This document shows positions 43,906 through 52,604 of a DNA stretch of 56,354 bases, piece after piece. The stretch is taken from NCBI GenBank assembly GCA_905206455.1, contig CAJLHL010000002.1, forward strand, positions 1 through 56,354, written 5' to 3'. The stretch's first letter is position 1. Every line of letters begins with the position of its first letter. The notes beneath the pieces were generated by a model. It did not search any database, was not told the DNA's origin, and was given only the letters and a program-made list of their open reading frames with translations. A program made the translations under genes and the position numbers. The stretch comes from an uncultured Eubacteriales bacterium (GTDB lineage: Bacteria > Bacillota > Clostridia > Peptostreptococcales > Anaerovoracaceae).

Positions 43906-44970
43906 CTATTCGAAACAGCTGTCAGCGTCAAACGGCGGAATTCCGCACTCGTCGAAGCATCCGCACAGAATCCGGCTGTCCAGAAAATTCTGAAGAGATT
44001 CTCTGGCCGCAGCGATTTCCAGCGGACTGTGTTTCTGCCGTCCTCTCATGAAGTACACCAGAATGCCTCTCATCGCGGTCAGACGATTTCCAGCTTCGTC
44101 GAAAGCGATGGAAATATCGCTGTCCAGCACTTCATCGGTCACTTCCTCGCCCCTGGTCGCCGGCAGGCAGTGCATGAACTTGCAGCCCAGATTTCCCATC
44201 TGAATCAGCTCGCGGTTTACCTGGAATTCTCCGAATTTCTTGATTCGCTCTTCCTTCGGCAGCTCGTTTTCATACAGACCGTACCATACATCAGTATAGA
44301 CAAAATCCGCGCCCTTCATCGCTTTTTCCTTATCCTCCGTCACCAGCCAGCTTCCGCCGGAAACCTGGCAGTTCATCTCCATGATGGACCGGTGATCTTC
44401 GCTCAGCTGTGCGTTCTTCGGACCGTAGTGGCAGAAACTCATCCCTAACTTCGTGGTGATAAATCCGAGAGAAGCGCATACCTGTGTAGCGTCGCCCACA
44501 AAGACTACTTTGCAGTCTTCCAGACGTTTGCCCCTCGGAAGATTCTCCACAATCGTGCATATATCGCCGATCTCCTGCGTAGGATGATTGTAATCGGACA
44601 TGCCGTTGATCACGGGAATCGTACAGGAAGCCGCCAGCTTTTCGACGGAATCGTGTTCGATTACCCGCGCCATTACGATATCCACCAGCTTGGACAGGAC
44701 CTTGCCCGTATCCTCGATAGTTTCGTGGCCGCCCAGCTGGATCATGCCGGGACCGAGATACTGCGCATGACCGCCCAGCTGCTGCATCGCCGTTTCAAAG
44801 GAAACCCTCGTCCGGGTAGAAGACTGCTGAAAAATCATTCCCAAAGTCTGATTTTTCAGCAGCGGCGGATAATATCCCGCTTCAATGCACTTTTTGATTT
44901 CCAAAGAGAGCTCGATGATATCCATCAGTTCCTGCTTTGTAAACCGGTTTGTATCGATGAAATCTTTCAT
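43906..44970 (-). CDS. aguB: Putrescine carbamoyltransferase
   Basis: Phosphorolyses N-carbamoylputrescine to putrescine and carbamoyl phosphate. The 354 residues have the carbamoyl-phosphate loop STRTR at 51-55, HPTQE near 150 and MHCLPATRGEEVTDEVLD, whose ATRG distinguishes it from the AFHD of ornithine carbamoyltransferases. A C-terminal helical extension of about 30 residues, typical of PTCases, is present. It is the first gene of the agu operon, with GGAGG before the ATG. No confident promoter is visible in 44,971-45,154, although TTGTGA/TCACAA half-sites flank the start region. Confidence 0.93.
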   Translation of the reverse strand: MKDFIDTNRFTKQELMDIIELSLEIKKCIEAGYYPPLLKNQTLGMIFQQSSTRTRVSFETAMQQLGGHAQYLGPGMIQLGGHETIEDTGKVLSKLVDIVMARVIEHDSVEKLAASCTIPVINGMSDYNHPTQEIGDICTIVENLPRGKRLEDCKVVFVGDATQVCASLGFITTKLGMSFCHYGPKNAQLSEDHRSIMEMNCQVSGGSWLVTEDKEKAMKGADFVYTDVWYGLYENELPKEERIKKFGEFQVNRELIQMGNLGCKFMHCLPATRGEEVTDEVLDSDISIAFDEAGNRLTAMRGILVYFMRGRQKHSPLEIAAARESLQNFLDSRILCGCFDECGIPPFDADSCFE

Positions 44971-45154
44971 TTTTTCGCCTCCATTGTGATTTTCATTTTT
45001 AACAGTTCACAATTAGTATGGCGAAATCATTGCAGATTATGCGGCGGAAACCGGCGGGAAACAGATCGTTTAAACAGACACAAAAAACGGCAAGACGAAG
45101 AATGCCGGAAAAACAGCTTCTTTAATCATTGAAAAAGTGATCAGGAAAATACAA

Positions 45155-45183
45155 AAAGAGGAGCATGTGACATGCTCCTCTTT
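45155..45183 (-). terminator. Bidirectional terminator after the fatty-acid operon
   Basis: A perfect 13-bp stem (45155-45167 with 45171-45183, core GAGGAGCATG) and three-base loop flanked by A and T tracts, between the marR-like stop (45254) and the agu operon. It likely ends the fab-marR transcript. Confidence 0.87.
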
Positions 45184-45253
45184 CTAAAATTTTGCATTTT
45201 ATTTTACTGTATTTTTTTCCAATTCTGAAAAACAGATCCGCCGCTCCGAGAGA

Positions 45254-45772
45254 TCAGAACCGTTCTTCTCCGGACTGCGTCTCAGCTCCGATCGCCTCCG
45301 TCTCTTCAGCAGGCTGATTCAGCTTTGCGGAAAAAAAGTCCGCCATATGCCCCATAGAGCGGACGAGAACGCGTTTCTGCACGTTGTCCATATCGCGGAT
45401 CGCCTCGTCTACGATCCTGTAATAAAATTGTTCATGACGTTCCAAAGCGGCCCGTCCCTTCTCGGTAAGACTGATGCGGACGATTCTGCGATCTGCATCA
45501 TCGCGGATGCGTATGACAAACCCTTTTTTTTCCAGTTTATTGATCGCGATGGAGAGAGTACTGACGTTGATCAGCAGATCCTGAGCGATCGTGCTCATGG
45601 TTTTGGGCGCGCGGCGTCCCACGGCCACCAGAGTGTGAATCTCCGAGACAGAGAGTTCTCCGCTTTCAGCCGTTTCTTTCATTGCCATCTCCTCTGTCTT
45701 CATGACCATATTAAATATACTGAGCATCTGCTGCTTCAGCTTCTTCACATAGTAAACGTCTTTGTCCAGCAT
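45254..45772 (-). CDS. MarR-family transcriptional regulator, FabT-like
   Basis: Winged-helix repressor family. I start at ATG 45770-45772, seven bases after AGGTAGG; a TTG eight codons upstream is less likely. Of 172 residues, the wHTH covers about 40-125 (LSVSEIHTLVAV, recognition helix VSTLSIAINKLEKKGFVIR, wing DDADRRIVRISLTEKG). It lies directly downstream of fabZ in the operon, fitting a FabT-like role in membrane-lipid control. An in-phase 21-bp palindrome overlaps its own -10 box, suggesting autoregulation. Confidence 0.87.
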   Translation of the reverse strand: MLDKDVYYVKKLKQQMLSIFNMVMKTEEMAMKETAESGELSVSEIHTLVAVGRRAPKTMSTIAQDLLINVSTLSIAINKLEKKGFVIRIRDDADRRIVRISLTEKGRAALERHEQFYYRIVDEAIRDMDNVQKRVLVRSMGHMADFFSAKLNQPAEETEAIGAETQSGEERF

Positions 45773-45826
45773 AATCAAACCTACCTGTTCTGTCAAAAAA
45801 GTGATGTCTGCCCGAATCCCCTCAGA

Positions 45827-45847
45827 TGATATAAATACATTATATCA
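45827..45847 (-). promoter_or_regulatory. marR promoter (-10) with overlapping operator palindrome
   Basis: TGATATAA, five bases, TTATATCA: a 21-base perfect palindrome overlapping minus-strand TATAAT (45839-45844) with an extended TG (TGATATAAT). No good -35 is seen. MarR proteins bind palindromes of this size, so self-repression is likely; inference from position. Confidence 0.6.
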
Positions 45848-45886
45848 CATTTAAAGTACAGATGCCACGTGACTGCAGTCACCGGA

Positions 45887-46348
45887 TTATCCGATTACGA
45901 ACATTATTTCACACTGACAAGCTATGACAGGTTTTTCCGGAACCGGCTCCCCGGCTCCGGGGAGAATCACTGCCGTGCCCTTGGCGGTTCCCGCCCGGGA
46001 ACCCAGCTTTTCCATTTCTACGTGAAGCCGCAGAGTATCTCCCGGCGTCACCTGACTGCGGAATTTCGCGTTCTTGATTCCGCCGAAAAAAGCCAGCTTT
46101 CCACGGAACTTCTCTCTGCTGAGAATCGCGACAGCCCCGGCCTGGGCCAGAGCTTCCACGATGAGCACGCCGGGCATCACTTTTTTCTGAGGAAAATGTC
46201 CTTCGAAATAGTATTCTGATTCCCTGACATATTTAATCGCGGTAATCTCGCCCTTTTCTTCATCCATTGACTCGATCTCATCAATCAGAAGAAACGGATC
46301 CCTGTGAGGAATGATTTCCATTATCTGCGCTCTGTCCATTAACGCCAT
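45887..46348 (-). CDS. fabZ: 3-hydroxyacyl-ACP dehydratase FabZ
   Basis: Dehydrates (3R)-hydroxyacyl-ACP during fatty-acid elongation. It is a 153-residue hot-dog-fold protein with catalytic His51 (FEGHFPQKKVMPG) and Glu65 (LIVEALAQAGA). AGGAGG lies five bases before the ATG. It is the last biosynthetic gene of the short fabK-D-G-F-Z operon, followed by the MarR-type regulator. Confidence 0.95.
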   Translation of the reverse strand: MALMDRAQIMEIIPHRDPFLLIDEIESMDEEKGEITAIKYVRESEYYFEGHFPQKKVMPGVLIVEALAQAGAVAILSREKFRGKLAFFGGIKNAKFRSQVTPGDTLRLHVEMEKLGSRAGTAKGTAVILPGAGEPVPEKPVIACQCEIMFVIG

Positions 46349-46441
46349 ATCAGCCTCCTGTCTGTCTATTTTCGTGCCGGCCTCTCTGCGGAATCCGCTT
46401 CGGCCGGCGTCTTTCGTCTGCGGCGGTCAATTTTTTAAATT

Positions 46442-47680
46442 TTACCATTCGCTCCACTTTTTAAATATGATAACGCCGTTGTGACCGCCGAATCCCAGAG
46501 AATTGGAAAGCGCGTACTCCAGATCCGCATTTCTGCCTTTCTTCGGAACATAATCCAGATCGCATTCTTCGTCGGGAACTTCGAGATTGATGGTCGCCGG
46601 AATATATCCGTCTTCCAGCGCCTTAACGCAGATAAACGCTTCTACCGCGCCGGCTGCACCGAGAAGGTGTCCGATCATGCTTTTCGTTGAGCTGACGGGA
46701 ATCTCATATGCCGCCTCCCCGAATACCTTCTTAATGGCATTGGTCTCGAATTTATCGTTATACGGAGTACCCGTACCGTGCGCGTTAATGTAACTGATTT
46801 GCTCCGGCTGAATTCCCGCTTCGTTCAGAGCCAGTTCCATCGCCTTCGCATTTCCGGCGCCTTCGGGATCCGGCATCGTGATATGGTAAGCGTCAGACGT
46901 CGCTCCGTAACCTACGACCTCTGCATAGACATGCGCGCCTCTCGCTTTCGCATGCTCCAGATCCTCCAGAATCAGAAACGCTGCGCCCTCGCCCATGACG
47001 AAACCGTCTCTTTCTTTATCGAAAGGAGTAGAACATCTGTCCGGATCGGTACGCTTCGAAAGCGCCGTCATATTTGCGAAACCGGCGAAAGAAACGTCGG
47101 CGAAAGACGCTTCCGTACCGCCGGCAATCATCGCGTCGTAAGCGCCGCTCTTAATATTGCGGAAAGCTTCGCCGATAGCATGCGTTCCCGTGGCGCAGGC
47201 GGTGGTAATTCCCATGGAAATACCCTTTGCCCCCGTCTCAATGGAGATGTTTCCGGCGATCATATTGGGAATCGTCATCGTCACCATAAGAGGAGATACT
47301 CTGGAAACTCCCCGTTCAATCGCCTTTTTTGTCTCAGCCTCCAATGTCATGATTCCGCCGATCCCCGTACCTCCGATCACTCCGAATCTGTACGGATCCA
47401 CATTTTCTCCCGCCTTAAGGCCGCTGTCCTCCATCGCTTCTCTCACAGCTACGATAGCATACTGAGAGGAGAGGTCCAGCCGCTTCGCGGCTCTTTTATC
47501 AGGAAATACGAAATCCTTGACCTCTGCGCCCATGCAGGCCTTATGTCCCGCCGTATCGAAATGAGTGATCTGGCCGATACCGTTTTTTTCATGACGGATA
47601 CCGTCCCAGAAATCATAACTGTTGTTTCCCACCGGACCTACGACGCCCATTCCGGTGATTACTACCCTTTTTTCTGCCAT
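46442..47680 (-). CDS. fabF: 3-oxoacyl-ACP synthase II (FabF)
   Basis: Elongating condensing enzyme. The 412 residues show the Cys-His-His triad: Cys162 (TTACATGTHAIG), His301 (NAHGTGTPYND), His338 (MIGHLLGAAGAVE). A Cys-His-His triad excludes FabH-type initiators, which use Cys-His-Asn. AGGAGG lies 10 bases before the ATG. It lies between fabG and fabZ. Confidence 0.95.
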   Translation of the reverse strand: MAEKRVVITGMGVVGPVGNNSYDFWDGIRHEKNGIGQITHFDTAGHKACMGAEVKDFVFPDKRAAKRLDLSSQYAIVAVREAMEDSGLKAGENVDPYRFGVIGGTGIGGIMTLEAETKKAIERGVSRVSPLMVTMTIPNMIAGNISIETGAKGISMGITTACATGTHAIGEAFRNIKSGAYDAMIAGGTEASFADVSFAGFANMTALSKRTDPDRCSTPFDKERDGFVMGEGAAFLILEDLEHAKARGAHVYAEVVGYGATSDAYHITMPDPEGAGNAKAMELALNEAGIQPEQISYINAHGTGTPYNDKFETNAIKKVFGEAAYEIPVSSTKSMIGHLLGAAGAVEAFICVKALEDGYIPATINLEVPDEECDLDYVPKKGRNADLEYALSNSLGFGGHNGVIIFKKWSEW

Positions 47681-47730
47681 TTCTGTCTATACCTCCTAAA
47701 TCGGATCTGCTCTCTGCCCGTTGTCTGACC

Positions 47731-48471
47731 TTATAAAATCATCCCGCCGTCGACTCCGATGACCTGTCCTGTGATATAAGCCGCGCCGTCTGAAGCGAGA
47801 AACGCCGCGGCCTTAGCCACATCCTCCGCTTTTCCGTACCTTCCCAGGCTGATTTGTCCCAGTACCAGTTCTTTTTGTTTTTCGGAGAGAACGGTAGTCA
47901 TATCGGTCTCGATAAACCCCGGCGCGATAGCGTTTACCGTGATATTTCTCTTTCCCAGCTCTTTGGAATTTGACAGCGTCATACCGATTACACCGGCTTT
48001 AGAAGCGCAGTAATTAGCCTGCCCCGCATTTCCTCTGACAGCGGAAATAGAAGAGAGATTGATGATGCGGCCATACCTTTTTTTAGCCATGTGCGCTGCT
48101 GCGTATTTCGTAAAATGAAACGTTCCCAGCAGATTTGTATCGACGACTTTCATAAAATCTTCCTGCGTCATTCTCAGCAGCAGTTTATCATTTGTTATTC
48201 CGGCATTGTTGACGAGGATATCGACCTTCCCGAATTCCTCAACCGCCTGTTTTACGGCCTGCTCTGCATAAGCTCCGTCGGCCACATCGCCTTTGGACGC
48301 GATGACTTTCGTACCGTACTTTTCCAGTTCGGCGGCGGCTTTCGCAGCGGCATCTTCATTGCTGCGGTAACAGATCATAATATCCGCACCCTGTTTTGCG
48401 AACTCCTCCGCGATCCCGAAACCGATTCCCCGAACACCCCCGGTAATAATCGCGCTTTTCCCTTTTAACAT
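47731..48471 (-). CDS. fabG: 3-oxoacyl-ACP reductase FabG
   Basis: NADPH-dependent reduction of 3-oxoacyl-ACP. I start at ATG 48469-48471, seven bases after AGGAGG; the frame is open 61 codons further upstream but without family similarity. The 246-residue short-chain dehydrogenase has the TGGVRGIG nucleotide loop (10-17), NNAG at 88-91 and the Ser141-Tyr154-Lys158 catalytic set with Asn113. It follows fabD by 130 bases. Confidence 0.95.
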   Translation of the reverse strand: MLKGKSAIITGGVRGIGFGIAEEFAKQGADIMICYRSNEDAAAKAAAELEKYGTKVIASKGDVADGAYAEQAVKQAVEEFGKVDILVNNAGITNDKLLLRMTQEDFMKVVDTNLLGTFHFTKYAAAHMAKKRYGRIINLSSISAVRGNAGQANYCASKAGVIGMTLSNSKELGKRNITVNAIAPGFIETDMTTVLSEKQKELVLGQISLGRYGKAEDVAKAAAFLASDGAAYITGQVIGVDGGMIL

Positions 48472-48601
48472 AGGTTTACCTCCTGTAATCTTTACAGGAC
48501 AGACGCCCGTTACCACGGTTCCGTCCTGCAGTACCCGGATGGATTTCTTCTGAAGCGGAGAAACACATCCCCCGCTTTTTCCTGCGATGTACGCCCCGCT
48601 G

Positions 48602-49603
48602 TCATCTGTCTCTCCGGCAGAGTTCCGACAGTGCATTTTCCAGCGATTCCGCATTCTCTACGTTATATGTCCGGATTGTCTTATCGATCTTCTTTACCAG
48701 ACCGCTGAGAGTCTTTCCCGGACCGAATTCGATGACAGTATCGATCCCCTGCGCTTTCAGATTTTCTACGGTTTTGACCCACTGTACCGGACTCATAAGC
48801 TGAAGCGCCATAGCGTCTGCGATATCTTCCGCAGTCTGAGGCGAGCTCAGATCATCTGCGCCGTTCCTGCGATATTCTGAAATCGGACGCGCCGTCAGGT
48901 TCGAGTAGACGGGGAAATCGCACGGCGTAATTTTTTTCGTCAGAATGAGACTGCGCATCTTCTCTGACGCCGGAGACATCATCGGGCTGTGAAACGCGCT
49001 GCCCACCGCCAGCGGCGTCACCCGCAGGCGCGCTTCCTTAGCGATTTCCGTAAAGCGCGCTACCGCTTCCCGGTCTCCGGAAACCACAGTCTGAGTAGGA
49101 GCATTGATATTCGCTGCCACGAGAATCCCGTCCTGACGCGCCAGCTCTACGCATTCCCTGACTTTCACAGGATCTCCGATGGCAGCGGCCATGGTTCCGA
49201 TATTTTCACCGGCCTTGTTTCTTCCGGCCTCGCCCATATAGCGACCTCTGTGTTCCATCAGTTCCACACCGTCGGCGATGCCAGAGATCACTCCGGCGGC
49301 CGTCAGCGCTGCATATTCCCCCAGACTGAATCCGGCCATCGCTGCGATTTCCGCATCCTCCGGTTTTTGCGCCTGAAAACGTGAAAAAAATTCCTCATAA
49401 GCCGCCATCGTCACCGTATAGACGCACGGCTGCGTATTTTCCGTAAGCTTCAGTTCCTCTGCCGTACCTTCAAAACACAGCTGCTTAATCTTTTCACCGG
49501 CCTCGTCGAACACCCGACGGCTCTTTTCGTACTTTTCATACAAGTCTCTGCCCATACCGGGGTACTGCGCCCCCTGGCCTGCAAACAAACAAGCGATTTT
49601 CAT
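48602..49603 (-). CDS. fabD: Malonyl-CoA:ACP transacylase FabD
   Basis: Loads malonyl groups onto ACP. The 333 residues include the N-terminal LFAGQGAQYPGMG motif (6-18), nucleophile Ser93 in GFSLGEYAAL, and the catalytic His in GSAFHSPMM near 203. GGGAGG precedes the ATG. It follows fabK by 23 bases. No acpP gene lies beside it, unlike many fab clusters. Confidence 0.95.
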   Translation of the reverse strand: MKIACLFAGQGAQYPGMGRDLYEKYEKSRRVFDEAGEKIKQLCFEGTAEELKLTENTQPCVYTVTMAAYEEFFSRFQAQKPEDAEIAAMAGFSLGEYAALTAAGVISGIADGVELMEHRGRYMGEAGRNKAGENIGTMAAAIGDPVKVRECVELARQDGILVAANINAPTQTVVSGDREAVARFTEIAKEARLRVTPLAVGSAFHSPMMSPASEKMRSLILTKKITPCDFPVYSNLTARPISEYRRNGADDLSSPQTAEDIADAMALQLMSPVQWVKTVENLKAQGIDTVIEFGPGKTLSGLVKKIDKTIRTYNVENAESLENALSELCRRDR

Positions 49604-49626
49604 CTGCCTCGCCTCCCTTTCTGCAC

Positions 49627-50604
49627 CTATTTGCCGAAATTACGTTCTGTAAGAACATTTCTTCTGCGGAAAACATCCGCCGCATCCGCCATGATATCTT
49701 CGATGATCTCCTGCGCAGTCTGTTCTTTTCTTACCAAGCCGGCGATCTGGCCGGACATGACAGAACCTCTCTCTACGTCGCCTTCCACCACGGCTCTTCT
49801 CAGTGCGCCGGTGCCCAGCTCTACGATTTTTTCCGGATCTTCTCCCCGCTTTTCCATCCGCAGCATCTCTCTCGTCATCTTATTTTTAATCACCCGGACG
49901 CTGTGGCCGGTACTTCTTCCCGTCACTACAGTAGAAGAATCCCTGGCATGGAGGATTTCATCCTTATACGCCTGATGGGCGTTGCTCTCTTTTGCCGTAA
50001 CGAAACGCGTTCCCATCTGAACGCCCTCCGCCCCCAGCATAAATGCGGCTGCAAAACCTCTTCCGTCGCCGATACCGCCGGCTGCGATGACCGGGATATC
50101 CACCGCATCCACGACCTGCGGAACCAATGCCATCGTCGTAATCTCACCCAGATGGCCGCCGCTCTCCAACCCTTCTGCGATAACCGCGTCAGCGCCAACC
50201 TTCGCAACTCTCTTCGCGATAGCTACGGAACCCGCCACAGGAATGACCTTGATATCTCTTTCCTTCAGCCGCGGAATATATTTTCCCGGATTTCCGGCTC
50301 CTGTCGTGATCACTCTGATGTCCTCGTCGAGAACCATCTGCATGATATCGTCCACATATTCCGACATCAGCATGATGTTCAGGCCGAACGGCTTATCGGT
50401 CTTTTCTTTGCACGCCCTCACCTGGGCCTGAATCGTGTCGATATCCCACGGACCGCATCCGATGATTCCCAGGCCGCCCGCATTGCTTACCGCAGATGCG
50501 ATCGATGCATCCGCTACCCAGGCCATACCGCCCTGAAAAACAGGATATCGAATTCCCAGCATCTCTGTAATTTTAGTGCTGAGCTGTGGTACTCCATTTT
50601 CCAT
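49627..50604 (-). CDS. fabK: Enoyl-ACP reductase II (FabK)
   Basis: FMN-dependent enoyl-ACP reductase that completes each elongation cycle and is insensitive to FabI inhibitors such as triclosan. It is a 325-residue TIM barrel of the nitronate monooxygenase/FabK family, with PVFQGGMAWVAD near 20-31, GLNIMLMS near 77-84, EGLESGGHLGE near 144-154, and phosphate-binding GGIGDGRGFAAA near 181-192. Operon context with fabD, fabG, fabF and fabZ settles FabK over nitronate monooxygenase. GGAGG lies seven bases before the ATG. Confidence 0.93.
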   Translation of the reverse strand: MENGVPQLSTKITEMLGIRYPVFQGGMAWVADASIASAVSNAGGLGIIGCGPWDIDTIQAQVRACKEKTDKPFGLNIMLMSEYVDDIMQMVLDEDIRVITTGAGNPGKYIPRLKERDIKVIPVAGSVAIAKRVAKVGADAVIAEGLESGGHLGEITTMALVPQVVDAVDIPVIAAGGIGDGRGFAAAFMLGAEGVQMGTRFVTAKESNAHQAYKDEILHARDSSTVVTGRSTGHSVRVIKNKMTREMLRMEKRGEDPEKIVELGTGALRRAVVEGDVERGSVMSGQIAGLVRKEQTAQEIIEDIMADAADVFRRRNVLTERNFGK

Positions 50605-50660
50605 ATATTATCCTCCGAATCGTTTCTCTTTTATTTAGTTTGATAAGCAAAATATATTTA

Positions 50661-50689
50661 AGTATATCCCGACACGCCTTCCATGTCAA
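50661..50689 (-). promoter_or_regulatory. Sigma-A promoter of the fabK-fabZ operon
   Basis: Minus-strand TTGACA (50684-50689), a 17-base spacer and TATACT (50661-50666). Just downstream, GCTTATCAAACT (minus strand, 50633-50648 region) contains an ATCAAACT half-site like that of FabT boxes; GGTTTGATTATGC at the marR start carries a related half-site. Confidence 0.82.
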
Positions 50690-50823
50690 GGCTCACCTCC
50701 GTTTCCTCCGGTGAGGAAAAACATAAAAAACGGTCATTTTTTCATGGAATGCACACATCTGCCCAACCGCGCGCATCTAATGGCAGTAATAAAAATATCA
50801 TCTGCAGAAAGGAATGTGAAAAA

Positions 50824-51711
50824 ATGGATGAAAACAACAACAAATCCCGGGTAAACTACGGCCGTCGAGCCGGTATTTTCGGCGTCATCGGCAATTGCGT
50901 CCTGTTTCTGATCAAGTTTATCATGGGAACCGCCAGCAACAGTATCGCTGTCATCGCTGACAGCTTCAATAATCTCATGGACTGCGCCGGAGCCTGCATC
51001 ACAATCATCGGCTTTCACATCTCGGGAAAAGGACGGGACAGCAGACATCCTTTTGGTCACGGCCGGGCGGAATACCTCTGCGGCCTCTTTATCGCACTGA
51101 TCATCATATCTGCCGCTGTCTCTCTGGCGAAAAGCTCCGTCCAGCGTCTGATCTCGCCGGAGCCTCTTCACGTGACATCCCTGATGTTTCTGGTACCGCT
51201 GATCTCCGTATCGATCAAAACATTTCTGATCATATATATCACGAAAATAAATAAAAAACTGAATTCCTCCGCGCTGCGGGCCGCTGTTCGGGAAGACTAT
51301 GCCGATATGCTCATCACAGCCCTCACCATATTTACGCTGATCGCGGCGCCGCACACCGCACTGCCCATCGACGGAATCGCCGGCCTTATCATCGCGGTCT
51401 TTATCATGTGGTCCGGACTCACCGCACTGAAAGAAAACATGGATCTTCTCATCGGCACCGCCGCCGACACCGGGCTTTCCGAGGACGCCAGAGCCGTTGT
51501 CCTCGAATATGACGTCTTTGAAAAAATTCTTTCCTTTACCGTACACGATTACGGCCCCTCCGCGAAACTGGCCGTCATCTGCGTATCCCTGAATCACGGA
51601 TGCTGCGGTGAAGCCGGCTGTGTCTCCGCCGCCGTCGCGGAGGTATCAAAACGTCTCAGCGAAAACCTGGGACTGAGCTGCGTAATCTACTGTGACCCGA
51701 AAGAGATCTGA
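50824..51711 (+). CDS. Cation diffusion facilitator transporter, MntE-like
   Basis: Start ATG 50824, about ten bases after AAAGGA; upstream in-frame codons lack a ribosome site. The 295 residues have six transmembrane helices (about 16-210) and a C-terminal cytoplasmic domain. The TM2 metal site reads ADSFNNLMD (DxxxN), then RHPFGHGRAEYLCG; this pattern resembles manganese-type CDF proteins more than zinc-type (HxxxD). TM5 carries REDYADML. The C-terminal domain contains an unusual HGCCGEAGC stretch. It is divergent from the fabK operon and ends at a strong terminator. Mn(II) export is inferred. Confidence 0.88.
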   Translation: MDENNNKSRVNYGRRAGIFGVIGNCVLFLIKFIMGTASNSIAVIADSFNNLMDCAGACITIIGFHISGKGRDSRHPFGHGRAEYLCGLFIALIIISAAVSLAKSSVQRLISPEPLHVTSLMFLVPLISVSIKTFLIIYITKINKKLNSSALRAAVREDYADMLITALTIFTLIAAPHTALPIDGIAGLIIAVFIMWSGLTALKENMDLLIGTAADTGLSEDARAVVLEYDVFEKILSFTVHDYGPSAKLAVICVSLNHGCCGEAGCVSAAVAEVSKRLSENLGLSCVIYCDPKEI

Positions 51712-51843
51712 CTGCGGCGTCTTTCCCGAAATCAAAAGGCGGCAAAGACGCCGCATAATCTCCGGAGACAGCAGGAAGTACTTCTGCGCCGCAGCCGTTC
51801 TTCTCGATGTCCGGCGGAAAAAGAACTTCTCTGTCCGTCCAAA

Positions 51844-51886
51844 AAAAATCCGAAGTCTTACAGATCCTGCAAGACTTCGGATTTTT
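51844..51886 (+). terminator. Bidirectional terminator between the CDF gene and the next minus-strand gene
   Basis: A 15-bp stem (51845-51859 with 51871-51885, core ATCCGAAGTCTT) with flanking A and T runs, about 130 bases after the CDF stop. It can serve both the CDF gene and the convergent 100-residue gene. I see nothing else in 51,712-52,101. Confidence 0.85.
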
Positions 51887-52101
51887 GATTCTGCCGTCCC
51901 GGAAATACCGGGCCGGCGTTTCCGAATTTAAGGTATCTCTGTCTCTCTCACTCTTAACATTGGCCATTTTTTGCACAAAGAAACCTCTTTCGTATAAGAT
52001 CCTATTAAACTATCAAAGTTTTTCACCGATGGATACCGCTGTACAGAAAAAGAAAAAATATGCCATATCTTTCACACCGCTGTGATATTCCCCGGAAAAA
52101 A

Positions 52102-52404
52102 TTAACTCAGAAAATACTCAGCATAGTACCCTTCTTCCTCCGGTTCAGTATGCCACGCATATCTTTCGATCAGCCGATAACGTCCGTTGTCATACTCGAT
52201 CTCTTCCCAAAAACTCGGATCCTTGGCGGAACAGCCGTTGGCTTTTCCGAATCTCACCGCCTGATAACTTTCGAATTTCTCCATCTTCGCCGGTTTTCCT
52301 TCCGCCTGCAGTTTCTTTAGCCTCTGAAGCGCTTCCCTCTCATCGGTATAAACATTCAGATCCTGATCGAGACTCTCGAGATAGACTGCAAACAATTTCT
52401 TCAT
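52102..52404 (-). CDS. Small hypothetical protein, 100 residues
   Basis: I do not recognise this family. The protein has 100 residues, is cytoplasmic and acidic/aromatic-rich, starting MKKLFAVYLESLDQDLNVYT, with a central helix of the type REALQRLKKLQAEGK and an aromatic-rich C-terminus (IERYAWHTEPEEEGYYAEYF). AGGAGG precedes the ATG, and a fair promoter lies about 65 bases upstream. It is monocistronic between two intergenic regions. Good translation signals make it a likely real gene. Confidence 0.75.
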   Translation of the reverse strand: MKKLFAVYLESLDQDLNVYTDEREALQRLKKLQAEGKPAKMEKFESYQAVRFGKANGCSAKDPSFWEEIEYDNGRYRLIERYAWHTEPEEEGYYAEYFLS

Positions 52405-52469
52405 AGAATTCCTCCTCTGTACGACTTCCGCAGCCGTCCGGAGCTTTCTGCGGGCGGCTCTCTGTGTAT

Positions 52470-52498
52470 ATTATAATATATTTCTTTGTATACCGCAA
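52470..52498 (-). promoter_or_regulatory. Candidate promoter of the 100-residue protein gene
   Basis: Minus-strand TTGCGG (52493-52498), a 17-base spacer and TATAAT (52470-52475) in an AT-rich stretch. Confidence 0.55.
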
Positions 52499-52575
52499 GA
52501 AAAATAATAAGCATGCATATTATTTATCCTGTCCCCGACTTTACCGCCTATCATTTCCGCAACCATAAATATATG

Positions 52576-52604
52576 CACCATCCCCGTCATTTATTCATAG
52601 TATA
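52576..52604 (+). promoter_or_regulatory. Sigma-K-like promoter match before the Cys-rich gene pair
   Basis: CACC (52576-52579), then, 17 bases after its AC, CATAGTATA (52596-52604). This fits the mother-cell sigma-K pattern (AC at -35, CATAnnnTA at -10). The predicted start lies about 90 bases before the first Cys-rich ORF. The motif carries little information, so this is a suggestion; no sigma-A promoter of comparable quality is seen here. Confidence 0.4.

Noticed and set aside
45774..45796. TTGACA/TATGCT pair at the marR start
   Set aside because: Spacing is perfect, but transcription would begin inside the coding region after the best ribosome site. The TTG is more likely coincidental, and the extended -10 at 45839-45844 gives a normal leader.
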